Assembly (NCBI GenBank): GCA_030432755.1
Contig: JAUILZ010000002.1
Location: forward strand, 124,001 to 188,000
Source of the DNA: Gammaproteobacteria bacterium
GTDB lineage: Bacteria > Pseudomonadota > Gammaproteobacteria > Arenicellales > Poriferihabitantaceae
DNA length: 64,000 bases
Reading direction: 5' to 3'
The translations under genes were made by a program, and so were the position numbers. Below, one piece after another: positions 9,192 through 16,316 of this stretch. How positions within the stretch are numbered: position 1 is the first letter of the stretch; every line of letters begins with the position of its first letter. The notes beneath the pieces were generated by a model, which was not told the DNA's origin, searched no databases, and saw nothing but the letters and a program-made list of their open reading frames with translations.

Positions 9192-10772
9192 TCAGGGCTT
9201 GGTGACGCCCGACAGGAGCAGGAAGAACGAGGGCTGCAGGTCGAACCCTTCCACCGCGCTACCGGTCACCGCGTTCTGTTTCCAGTTGGCGATAAAGGCC
9301 CAGGGTGCATCGTCATACACGATGGTCTGCATCTGCTTGTACAGCTCCGCGCGCTCTGCCTGGTCGGTGGAACTGCGCGCTGCCTCCAGCAGCTTGTCGA
9401 CCTCGGGGTTGGAGTAGTAGCCGGAGTTGAACCCGCCCGAGTCGGGCCACGCGTCGGTGCGCAGGGCGAGATACGGAAGGGTGTCCGGGTCGTTGGTCAT
9501 CCACGCCATCTCCGCCATGTCGGCCTTGCCCTCGAGGCCGGGATTGACCTTGCCGAGGAAGGTGTTCCACTCGTAGGTCTCGATCTTGACATCGAAGCCC
9601 ACCTCGGCCAGGTCGGCCTGGATGGCGGCGCCCATGGAGACCGGGTCGAGCATGCCCGATCCGCCCTCGGTCACGTAAAAGGTGAGTTCCGCGCCCTCGT
9701 GACCGGCTTCGGCGATGAGTTCGCGCGCCTTGTCGGGATCGTGGGGATAGGGTTCGAGGGCGTCGTTGTAGGCCCAGGAGAATGCCGGCGGGGTCGGCCC
9801 GGCGGCCACCTCGGCGGTGCCCTGGAGGACGTTTTCCGTGAGCGACTGCTTGTCGATGGCGTAGTTCACCGCCTGGCGCACGCGCTTGTCGGACATCGGC
9901 CCTTCCTTGGCGTTCAGGATCAGGAACCAGACGTGGGGGCCGGCCTGTTCGAACACGGTGAAGCGGTCGTCCTCGGCGAACTGGGAGACGTTGTCGGGCG
10001 GCACTTCCACCATCAGGTCGAGCCCGCCGGATAGCATCTCCGCCACCCGCGTGTTGGCATCGGTGATGGGACGGAAGACCACCGCCTCCAGCGCCGGGGC
10101 GCCGCCCCAGTAGTCGTCGTTACGCACCAGCACCACCTTGGCGTTGCTCTCCCACTCGGCGAAGCGGAACGGGCCGGTGCCGGAGGGGTTGCGGCCGTAG
10201 TCCGCGCCCTGGGACTTCACCGATTCCGGCGACACGATCAGGCCAGTGGGATAGGCGAGGTTGGAAAGGAACGGCGCGTAGGGGTCTTTCAGCGTGAACA
10301 CCACGGTGCCCGCGTCCGGCGCTTCGACGGTGTCGATGGCGCTGAAGAAGAACGACAGCGGAAACGGACCGGTGTCGTGCTCGGGGTGATTCTCGTCCAG
10401 CATGCGGTCGAAGTTGTACTTCACCGCCGCGGCGTCGAGCGGCGAGCCGTCGTGAAAGCTGACGCCATCGCGCAGGGTGAAGGTATATGTCAGGCCGTCG
10501 TCACTGATGGTCCAGGACTCGGCCAGCGCCGGCTCGACCTCGAGGGTGCCGTCCTTGTAGCGGACCAGGCCCTCGTAGAGGTTCATCACGATGCGGAAGT
10601 CGTTGACCGCGGTGACGGCATGGGGGTCGAGGGACTTGGGTTCGGCGATCTGGCCGACCACCAGCACGTTGGGCGGGGTCTGGGCCAGCGCGGCACCGGT
10701 GGTCGTGGCAACCAACGCGAGCGCGGCCAGGAACCTGCCTGCGAGACCGGCCAGGGCATGGAAGGGTTTCAT
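9192..10772 (-). CDS. Periplasmic oligopeptide/dipeptide-type substrate-binding protein
   Basis: Solute receptor of the importer, 526 residues, family SBP_bac_5. The start at 10772 is favoured by an AGGAGA ribosome site about 8 bases upstream and gives a clean signal peptide: basic MKPFHALAGLAGR, hydrophobic core, cleavage after ALA at residue 30. An in-frame upstream start would add 21 residues but spoil the signal. Family landmarks include AEPKSLDPH near the mature N-terminus and NPSGTGPFRFAEW. First gene of the operon dppA-B-CD-F-gntR. Ligand unknown; the divergent N-carbamoyl hydrolase hints at carbamoyl or amide-bearing amino acids. Confidence 0.9.
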   Translation of the reverse strand: MKPFHALAGLAGRFLAALALVATTTGAALAQTPPNVLVVGQIAEPKSLDPHAVTAVNDFRIVMNLYEGLVRYKDGTLEVEPALAESWTISDDGLTYTFTLRDGVSFHDGSPLDAAAVKYNFDRMLDENHPEHDTGPFPLSFFFSAIDTVEAPDAGTVVFTLKDPYAPFLSNLAYPTGLIVSPESVKSQGADYGRNPSGTGPFRFAEWESNAKVVLVRNDDYWGGAPALEAVVFRPITDANTRVAEMLSGGLDLMVEVPPDNVSQFAEDDRFTVFEQAGPHVWFLILNAKEGPMSDKRVRQAVNYAIDKQSLTENVLQGTAEVAAGPTPPAFSWAYNDALEPYPHDPDKARELIAEAGHEGAELTFYVTEGGSGMLDPVSMGAAIQADLAEVGFDVKIETYEWNTFLGKVNPGLEGKADMAEMAWMTNDPDTLPYLALRTDAWPDSGGFNSGYYSNPEVDKLLEAARSSTDQAERAELYKQMQTIVYDDAPWAFIANWKQNAVTGSAVEGFDLQPSFFLLLSGVTKP

Positions 10773-10903
10773 GATTCTGTCTCCTGGGTAGGGTGTTTTG
10801 GGGAAAGGCACATTAAATTTATCACTATAAAACAATTTAATTCAATAATTGATTATGATAATTTGTTGAAACCAGTGTTTCCCGACGATTCATAACCAGT
10901 CCA
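10773..10903. promoter_or_regulatory. AT-rich divergent promoter region between dppA-like and hydrolase genes
   Basis: About 130 bases separate the two divergent starts. The segment 10813-10868 is strikingly AT-rich and has small symmetric elements such as CAATAATTG, in contrast to the GC-rich flanks. It must hold both promoters and is the natural target for the GntR regulator encoded at the end of the operon. No clear FadR-type box was identified. Confidence 0.45.
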
Positions 10904-12157
10904 GTGGCATCCCGACCGACCGACCTGCCCCGAATCCGCCTCGAGCGGGTGGAGGAACGCCTCGCCGCGGTCAACCGATTCGGCGCCGAGAAAGGTCGCG
11001 AGGGCCAGTTCCGCCTGAGCTTTTCCCCCGCCGACATGGCGGCGCGGCGCTGGCTGATGGACGAGATGACGGCACTCGGCCTCGCCGCGCGGATGGACGC
11101 CGCGGGCAACGTGATCGGCCGCTGGGACTGCGCCGACGGCCCGGCGGTGATGGCGGGTTCCCACCTCGACACCGTGCCCGCCGGTGGCCCGCTGGACGGC
11201 GCGCTGGGCGTAGTCGCGGCGCTGGAGTGCATCGAGACCCTGATGGAATCGGGCATCCGCCCGGGCGCGCCGCTGGAGGTAATCGCCACCAGCGAGGAGG
11301 AAGGCCGCTTCGGCGGCATGCTCGGCGCGCAGGCCGTGGCGGGCCAGGTCGACCGGGCATGGTTCGACGCCGCGCGGGACGATACCGGCCTCAGGCTGGA
11401 CGAGGCCATGCGCGCGGCCGGACTCGACCCCGCCGTGATCGAGACTGCGCGGCGGGACCCGGAAGACATCAAGGCCTTCCTCGAACTCCATATCGAGCAG
11501 GGACCAGTGTTGGAGAAGCTCGGTCAGCCGGTGGCGGTGGTGTCCGGCGTCTCCGGCGTGTTCAACTGGACCGTGGAACTGAAGGGCGCCGCCAACCACG
11601 CCGGCACCACACCCATGAACCTCCGCAGCGACGCCTTCCAGGGCCTTGCACGCTTCGCCGCAGGCGTCGACGCCATCATCGAGGAGCACGGCACCATCGA
11701 CAGCCGGATGACCGTGGGCAAGGTGGAACTGGAGCCGAATTTCCCACACACCGTGCCCGGTCTCGCCCGATTCTCCCTCATCGGGCGTGACATGGACGAG
11801 GGCGTGATGCACAAGTTGGCCGACGCCAGCCGCAACTCACTGGAAACGATGGCGAAGGAAGGCAACCTGGCGCTCGAAATCCGCGAGGAAAGCTGGCTCG
11901 CCCCGACCGCCTGTCACTCCGACATCATCGCCACCTTCCAGCGCGCGGCGAGGGCCATGGGCCTGGATGCTCCCGTCATCCCCAGCGGCGCCGGCCACGA
12001 TACCCAGGTGATGGCCGAACTCACCCGCGCGGGGATGATATTCGTGCCCAGTATCGGTGGGCTATCACACGCGCCGGCGGAGCATACAGATCGGGAAGAT
12101 ATCGAGATCGGTTGCAACGTGTTGTTGCGGGCGATGATGGAAATAGCCGGGAGCTGA
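10904..12157 (+). CDS. M20-family Zn-dependent N-carbamoyl-L-amino-acid hydrolase / amidase (HyuC/AllC-like)
   Basis: Hydrolase of 417 residues in the hydantoinase/carbamoylase branch of the M20 peptidase family. These enzymes remove the carbamoyl group from N-carbamoyl amino acids, ureidoglycolate or allantoate. Di-metal ligands visible are H87 in GSHLDTV, D98 in PLDGALG, the EEE at 131-133 in ATSEEEGRFGG, H196 in LELHIEQGP, and the C-terminal His in SHAPAEHT. The lid/dimer domain is in the middle. The only in-frame start before conserved sequence is GTG at 10904, since a stop lies upstream at 10859. Divergent from the ABC operon, so transport and hydrolysis are probably co-regulated. Confidence 0.85.
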   Translation: MASRPTDLPRIRLERVEERLAAVNRFGAEKGREGQFRLSFSPADMAARRWLMDEMTALGLAARMDAAGNVIGRWDCADGPAVMAGSHLDTVPAGGPLDGALGVVAALECIETLMESGIRPGAPLEVIATSEEEGRFGGMLGAQAVAGQVDRAWFDAARDDTGLRLDEAMRAAGLDPAVIETARRDPEDIKAFLELHIEQGPVLEKLGQPVAVVSGVSGVFNWTVELKGAANHAGTTPMNLRSDAFQGLARFAAGVDAIIEEHGTIDSRMTVGKVELEPNFPHTVPGLARFSLIGRDMDEGVMHKLADASRNSLETMAKEGNLALEIREESWLAPTACHSDIIATFQRAARAMGLDAPVIPSGAGHDTQVMAELTRAGMIFVPSIGGLSHAPAEHTDREDIEIGCNVLLRAMMEIAGS

Positions 12158-12244
12158 TTCCCGGATGTGATCGTCTCCACCTCCAGCCCGCCCCCAAACA
12201 AGCTCATGGAACGATCCATCAGAATCTGAGCAATGACTTGAGAG

Positions 12245-12267
12245 ATGGTACCATTTTATAGTACCAT
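12245..12267. promoter_or_regulatory. Inverted repeat before hicA remnant, candidate HicB operator
   Basis: Arms ATGGTAC (12245-12251) and GTACCAT (12261-12267) flank an AT-rich 9-base spacer, 7 bases ahead of the hicA remnant. HicB antitoxins repress their own operon through palindromes in this position. Inferred from symmetry and location. Confidence 0.45.
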
Positions 12268-12273
12268 TTCCCG

Positions 12274-12387
12274 GTGAAACGGAAGCACGCTCGAACCCTG
12301 GAGCAGCTATTTGCGCATCCCGATACGGACAAGGGTGCTATCGCAAGTATTCGCAAATGGTTAGATGAGAACGAGGTGCGGCCATGA
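12274..12387 (+). pseudogene. hicA: hicA toxin remnant with internal deletion
   Basis: Short frame of 37 codons from GTG at 12274, whose stop overlaps the hicB start (ATGA). Its first 15 residues (KRKHARTLEQLFAHP) match the N-terminus of one HicA family and its last part (DTDKGAIASIRKWLDENEVRP) matches the C-terminus of the same family. The roughly 45-50 residues normally in between, including the catalytic histidine region, are missing. The joint lies at CATCCC, a sequence likely present on both sides of the deleted part, so a short-repeat deletion is plausible. The frame is kept but the toxin should be dead. Confidence 0.7.
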
Positions 12388-12716
12388 ATATCATGGAGTT
12401 GGACGGTTATCGGGCAAAAATTGAGTACGATTCGGAACTTGACCTGTTCCGGGGCGAGATTCTTGGGCTGAATGGCAGCGCGGACTTTTATGGAAAAAGC
12501 CCTGCCAGTTTAAGGAAGGAATTCAGAGAGTCACTCAGGGTTTACCTGGAAGTCTGCGAGGAAAAGGGTATCAACCCATTGAAAGAGTATTCAGGCAAGT
12601 TCAATTTGCGGATTCCTCCCAACCTGCACAAGGAAATAGCCGCCAGGGCAATCGCGGAAGACAAGAGCATCAATCAATGGGTGTCAGAAAAACTTGAGAA
12701 GTCCGTTGATGGATAA
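12384..12716 (+). CDS. hicB: HicB family antitoxin
   Basis: Antitoxin of 110 residues. The N-terminal half has the HicB partial RNase H-like fold (IEYDSELDLFRGEILGLNG, then the amphipathic SPASLRKEFRESLRVYLEVC). The C-terminus carries a ribbon-helix-helix DNA-binding domain (FNLRIPPNLHKEIAARA, SINQWVSEKLEK). It overlaps the deleted hicA by 4 bases, the usual operon order for this HicAB type. With no active toxin it is an orphan antitoxin that may still repress its promoter or neutralise related toxins. Base composition is more AT-rich than the neighbours. Confidence 0.85.
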   Translation: MNIMELDGYRAKIEYDSELDLFRGEILGLNGSADFYGKSPASLRKEFRESLRVYLEVCEEKGINPLKEYSGKFNLRIPPNLHKEIAARAIAEDKSINQWVSEKLEKSVDG

Positions 12717-12722
12717 ACAGTA

Positions 12723-13301
12723 ATGCGTGACACCAAACAACGCCTGGTCGCGGCCGGCCTGGACCTGCTGCTTCAACGTGGCTACAACGACCTTGGCGTC
12801 CAGACGATACTTGCGGAGACTGGAGTTCCCAAGGGCTCTTTTTATCACCACTTCAGGAACAAGGAAGACTTCGCCCTCAAGGTGATCGACAGCTACATGG
12901 AAGAGGTCCATGCCGGCCTTGACCATTGCCTGGGCGAAGAATCGATACCACCGCTACAACGCGTCAGAAATTTCTTCGAAGCGACGGGCGACAAGTACAG
13001 CAAGGATGGCTACCTCGGCTGCATGCTGGGCGGGCTGGGACAGGAACTGGCGGGCGTCAACGATGTGTTTCGCCATCGCATCGACAACTGCCTCTCCGTG
13101 ATCGGTGACCGCATCGGTGGCTGCCTCGCGCGGGCGGTCGAGCGCGGCGACCTGCCGGAAGGTTCCGACCCACGACAGATGGCCGCGCTGTTGGTCAACT
13201 GCTGGGAGGGCGCAGCGCTGCGCAGCAGGTTGCAACACTCACCCGAGCCATTGGCGAACATGCTGGATTTCTACTTCAGCGCCGCGACTCCCGGCAAATG
13301 A
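12723..13301 (+). CDS. TetR family repressor, NemR/AcuR-like
   Basis: Transcriptional repressor of 192 residues. The N-terminal helix-turn-helix is clear (GVQTILAETGVPKGSFYHHF, about residues 25-44). The ligand domain carries GYLGCMLGGLGQELAG, resembling the C-terminal domain of NemR/AcuR-type regulators that sense electrophiles, acrylate or N-ethylmaleimide-like compounds; a cysteine lies in this motif. It is convergent with a truncated globin gene whose promoter holds two sites similar to the NemR box (13722-13764), making that gene a probable target. Only 6 bases separate it from hicB, so it may be co-transcribed with the antitoxin. Confidence 0.85.
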   Translation: MRDTKQRLVAAGLDLLLQRGYNDLGVQTILAETGVPKGSFYHHFRNKEDFALKVIDSYMEEVHAGLDHCLGEESIPPLQRVRNFFEATGDKYSKDGYLGCMLGGLGQELAGVNDVFRHRIDNCLSVIGDRIGGCLARAVERGDLPEGSDPRQMAALLVNCWEGAALRSRLQHSPEPLANMLDFYFSAATPGK

Positions 13302-13307
13302 ACCCCC

Positions 13308-13682
13308 TCAGAGCCGGACGATCTCCGGCTTGAGCGAGTAGGCGATATGCAGGATGTCCTTCTGGGTCGACTCGTCGAGATCGCATTCCTGCATGGCGTC
13401 GACGATGTCGTCCAGCGCTGCGAGGAATTCCTCTCCACTGACGTTCATCCCGCGATGCGTCTCCACCATGCTCCTGCCCTGGTAGGTGGCGGGGCCGCCA
13501 CTGCCTTCCTCAAGGAAATCGCATAGATTCCGGGCAGCCGATTCGAGCCTTTCGGGTTCCTCGGCGAGCGGTTCGTAGCGCTTGCGGATGACGGGGTTTT
13601 CCAGGTGTCGCCTGACGATGGCGTCGACCAGGTCGCGGATGCCGGCGGATTCACCGAGGCGTTCGTAGAGTGTGGTACTCAT
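13308..13682 (-). CDS. Group 1 truncated hemoglobin
   Basis: Heme protein of 124 residues with the group 1 truncated globin landmarks: GGPATYQGRSM before helix F and the proximal histidine H76 in METHRGM (VETHRGMNVSGEEF). The helix B position that usually carries Phe-Tyr (the distal B10 Tyr that hydrogen-bonds bound oxygen) reads Ile-Val here (VDAIVRRH), so ligand chemistry may differ. Likely role is oxygen or nitric oxide binding or detoxification. Two palindromic boxes lie 40-82 bases upstream, and the TetR regulator is encoded convergently with only 6 bases between the stops. Confidence 0.85.
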   Translation of the reverse strand: MSTTLYERLGESAGIRDLVDAIVRRHLENPVIRKRYEPLAEEPERLESAARNLCDFLEEGSGGPATYQGRSMVETHRGMNVSGEEFLAALDDIVDAMQECDLDESTQKDILHIAYSLKPEIVRL

Positions 13683-13721
13683 GATCTCCCTCCTTGTGTG
13701 AATGTGACGCCGATCGGCTTC

Positions 13722-13764
13722 TAGACCGATCAGTCCAATCGACCATACTAGACCGAATAGTCTA
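13722..13764. promoter_or_regulatory. Two NemR-like operator boxes upstream of truncated hemoglobin
   Basis: Box 1 (13722-13737) reads TAGACC-GATC-AGTCCA and box 2 (13749-13764) reads TAGACC-GAAT-AGTCTA; their centres are 27 bases apart. The E. coli NemR box is known as TAGACC-N4-GGTCTA, so box 2 is nearly identical. The convergently encoded TetR protein is the obvious candidate to bind here and repress the globin gene. Confidence 0.7.
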
Positions 13765-13807
13765 GTTCAACCCCCGTTAACTCCGAATTATTCAGTGGCG
13801 ACGAACG

Positions 13808-14035
13808 TCACCATCCCTCGTCCTTGTCGGCGTAGGGATCGATGATCAGGACACGCGTGGTCTTGTGGCCGACCTTGTATTTCTCGAGGCCGGTTTCCAC
13901 CGGGTAGAGTTCGGCCAGCCGCGACCGCGCCTCGTCCTCGCTGTCGAACACCAGGAGCTCACCGTCGTCATCCAGGACGTCTCGCCATTGACCGGGAGGC
14001 TCTTCCACCTGGAGCTTGTACTGTTTCCTGCTCAT
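13808..14035 (-). CDS. Small conserved-looking acidic protein of unknown function
   Basis: 75-residue cytoplasmic protein, not recognised. The start at 14035 is supported by GGAG about 8 bases upstream (MSRKQYKLQVEEPPG). The sequence alternates hydrophobic and charged residues (WRDVLDDDGELLVFDSEDEARSRLAELYP, which should be read as separate strands and a helix), suggesting a small alpha/beta fold. It ends in an acidic, Trp-terminated tail. It sits alone behind the globin promoter region. No membrane segment or signal peptide is seen. Confidence 0.6.
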   Translation of the reverse strand: MSRKQYKLQVEEPPGQWRDVLDDDGELLVFDSEDEARSRLAELYPVETGLEKYKVGHKTTRVLIIDPYADKDEGW

Positions 14036-14163
14036 CGCGTTATCTCCGTAATCTCTCTGACCGTGTCTACCTTGAGTTGGTAAACCTTGCAATACGCCCG
14101 GAACAGTGCATCGCAAGGACCAGGCACGTCAACTACCTGGCTTGTTGCTCGCGGTACTCGAAC

Positions 14164-15510
14164 TCAGGTGCCGTAACGCTGCCCCCACGACGCCATCGCA
14201 TGATCCGCCGCCGGCGCCTTGTGGAACTTGCCGTCCTTCATGATCGCGATGATGCGGTCGTGGTCCTGCAGCACGCGCACGTCGCGCGACGGGTCGCCGT
14301 CCACCAGCAGCATGTCGGCGAGATAGCCCTCGCGGATCATGCCGAGTTCATCCCCCATCTCCATGATCTCGCCGCCGAGGCGGGTGGCGGCGATGATCGC
14401 CTCCATCGGCGTCATGCCCACCATGTCGACGAAGTACTCGAGGTCCTTCGCGTTGGTGCCGTGGGGCGTCCAGGCGAATCCGTAGTCACCACCGATGAGC
14501 ACGCGGATGCCACGCTTGTGCATCTTCTGCATGCTGTCCACCGCCGCCGCGAGTTCACGCTCGTAAGCCTCGGTGATCGGCGTGCCCGGTTTGATACCGT
14601 AGTCCCCGGCATTGCGTGCGGTGTTCACCAGCCAGGCAAGGCCCGGCGCAACGAAGTGTTTCTCCTTGTTCGCTTCCAGCATGTCGAGCGTTTCCTCGTC
14701 GGTGAACGAGGCGTGGTAGATGAAGTCGATGCCGTGCTCCACGCACTGGCGGATGGAGCCGATGGAGCGCGCATGGGCTGCCAGCTTGATGCCGCGCCTT
14801 TTCGCTTCCGAGGCGCACATCGCCACCTCCTCCTCGGAGAACTGGATGCTCTCCGCCGGCATGCCGGTGATCTCCTCGCCCGACAGGTTGATCTTGATCG
14901 TGTCCACGCCCCACTTGATCAACCGGCGCACCGTGCGCCGCACTTCCTCCGGCCCCGACACCACGATGCCGAGGTTCAGTCCCTCGTGCGGGATATGCGG
15001 CAGGCTCGCGTCGCCGAGGCCACCCACGCAGGTGATCTCCGGCCCCGCCGCGGTGTAGCGCGGCCCCGGGCACTTGCCGGCGTTGATCGCGTCGCGGATC
15101 ACCACGTCGAGGCGCTCCTTGGCGGCGGCGGCGCCGCGTCCCGCGGTGAATCCCGCGTCCAGCACCACCTTCGCCATCTCGACGCAGTTGATGACGTGTT
15201 CCTCCACCGGCATCATCTGGATCGGGTTGATACCCGGGGCGTTGTTCCAGGACAGGTGAAGGTGGGAATCGATCAGGCCGGGCATCAGGGTCATGCCGCG
15301 GCCGTCGATGCGCGTACCGCCGTTGCCGCCCCAGTGATAGCCGCCGGATCCGGATCGCGTCACCGACTTGATGCGGTTGCCCGCCACGGTGACCTCGCCG
15401 TCGTAGGGCGGGTCGCCGCTCGCGTCAAGGATGCGCACGTTGGTGAACACGGTTTCCCGCGCCTGGTCGTTGCCGTTGCCGCCGTTCCAGTTGTATGCGT
15501 TGTCTGCCAT
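14164..15510 (-). CDS. Amidohydrolase family protein (imidazolonepropionase/prolidase-like)
   Basis: Metal-dependent hydrolase of 448 residues with the amidohydrolase TIM-barrel plan: N-terminal small beta domain, HxH metal site in GLIDSHLHLSW, a possible bridging lysine in IKINLSGEE, histidines in LAAHARS and IYHASFTDEE, the late Asp in IGGDYGF, and the closing beta domain LADMLLVDGDP. The N-terminus is Asn/Gly-rich, without a signal peptide, so it should be cytoplasmic. It is the last gene of a four-gene operon with a hydrolase and oxidoreductase, suggesting ring or amide opening in a catabolic route. Substrate unknown. Confidence 0.83.
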   Translation of the reverse strand: MADNAYNWNGGNGNDQARETVFTNVRILDASGDPPYDGEVTVAGNRIKSVTRSGSGGYHWGGNGGTRIDGRGMTLMPGLIDSHLHLSWNNAPGINPIQMMPVEEHVINCVEMAKVVLDAGFTAGRGAAAAKERLDVVIRDAINAGKCPGPRYTAAGPEITCVGGLGDASLPHIPHEGLNLGIVVSGPEEVRRTVRRLIKWGVDTIKINLSGEEITGMPAESIQFSEEEVAMCASEAKRRGIKLAAHARSIGSIRQCVEHGIDFIYHASFTDEETLDMLEANKEKHFVAPGLAWLVNTARNAGDYGIKPGTPITEAYERELAAAVDSMQKMHKRGIRVLIGGDYGFAWTPHGTNAKDLEYFVDMVGMTPMEAIIAATRLGGEIMEMGDELGMIREGYLADMLLVDGDPSRDVRVLQDHDRIIAIMKDGKFHKAPAADHAMASWGQRYGT

Positions 15511-15533
15511 CGTCAGTTACTCCACGATTTCGT

Positions 15534-16316
15534 TCATCTGCCCGCTTGCGTGTCCAGCTGGTCGCGCAGCAGGGAATTGGTTCGCTCGATCGCCTCGATC
15601 ATGATCCAGTGACCGATGCCGGGTATCACCTCCATCCTCGCTCCGCGGATGCGTTTTGCCAGTTCGCGCCCCATGGCCACCGGCGCCACCGGGTCGTGCT
15701 CGCCGGCGATCAACAGGGTCGGGCATCGGATCGCTTCGTGATCCGCGGGCGTGGCTTCCGCCAGCGCCTCGCAGTGCGCGGCGTAGCCCGCGGGATCCTG
15801 CCGGAGGATGCTCTCGCGCACAAAGGCCTTCGTCACCGGGTTGGCGCGGCGCGACGCCGCGTCCACGCTGCCGGTGGACACCGCCTCGGCGATGCCCGCC
15901 ATGCCGGACTCGCGCGCGTCGGCCGCCCGTTCCTTCAATGCCTGACGCGCTGCCACCGGGGGCTCCAGGATCGCGCCGAACAGGGCAAGGCTTTCCACCA
16001 TCTCCGGAGATTCCGCTGCCAGGTACTGGCAGACCAGGGTGCCCATCGAATGCCCGGCGAAATGCGCCTGCTCCACCCCCGCCGCGCGCAGCGCGTCTCT
16101 GAGCGCCGCGACCAGTCCCGCCATGCCCGGCCGACCCGGGCGGTAAGGCGAACGCCCGGCTCCCGGCAGGTCGGGCCTGAGCACGCGGTAGCCCTTGAGC
16201 GCCGGCATCACGGTCTCGAAACTGTTGGAGGATCCGCCAAGCCCGTGCACCAGGACCACCGCCGGGCCCTCCCCGCTGTCCTCCATCACCAGGCTGCCGA
16301 AATGTCGGTCGGTCAT
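15534..16316 (-). CDS. Alpha/beta-hydrolase fold enzyme
   Basis: 260-residue hydrolase with the oxyanion motif VLVHGLGGSSNSF, nucleophile elbow GHSMG (Ser), an acid near IAGEHDPVAP and the catalytic His in IPGIGHW. It resembles 3-oxoadipate enol-lactonase or carboxylesterase-type enzymes more than lipases. Its start overlaps the stop of the upstream fused oxidoreductase by 4 bases. Likely acts on an ester, lactone or C-C bond intermediate of the same pathway as the amidohydrolase. Confidence 0.83.
   Translation of the reverse strand: MTDRHFGSLVMEDSGEGPAVVLVHGLGGSSNSFETVMPALKGYRVLRPDLPGAGRSPYRPGRPGMAGLVAALRDALRAAGVEQAHFAGHSMGTLVCQYLAAESPEMVESLALFGAILEPPVAARQALKERAADARESGMAGIAEAVSTGSVDAASRRANPVTKAFVRESILRQDPAGYAAHCEALAEATPADHEAIRCPTLLIAGEHDPVAPVAMGRELAKRIRGARMEVIPGIGHWIMIEAIERTNSLLRDQLDTQAGR

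Noticed and set aside
14077..15612. Antisense frame of 511 codons opposite the amidohydrolase gene
   Set aside because: Composition rich in His, Arg, Ala and Asp repeats, mirror of a convincing enzyme gene.
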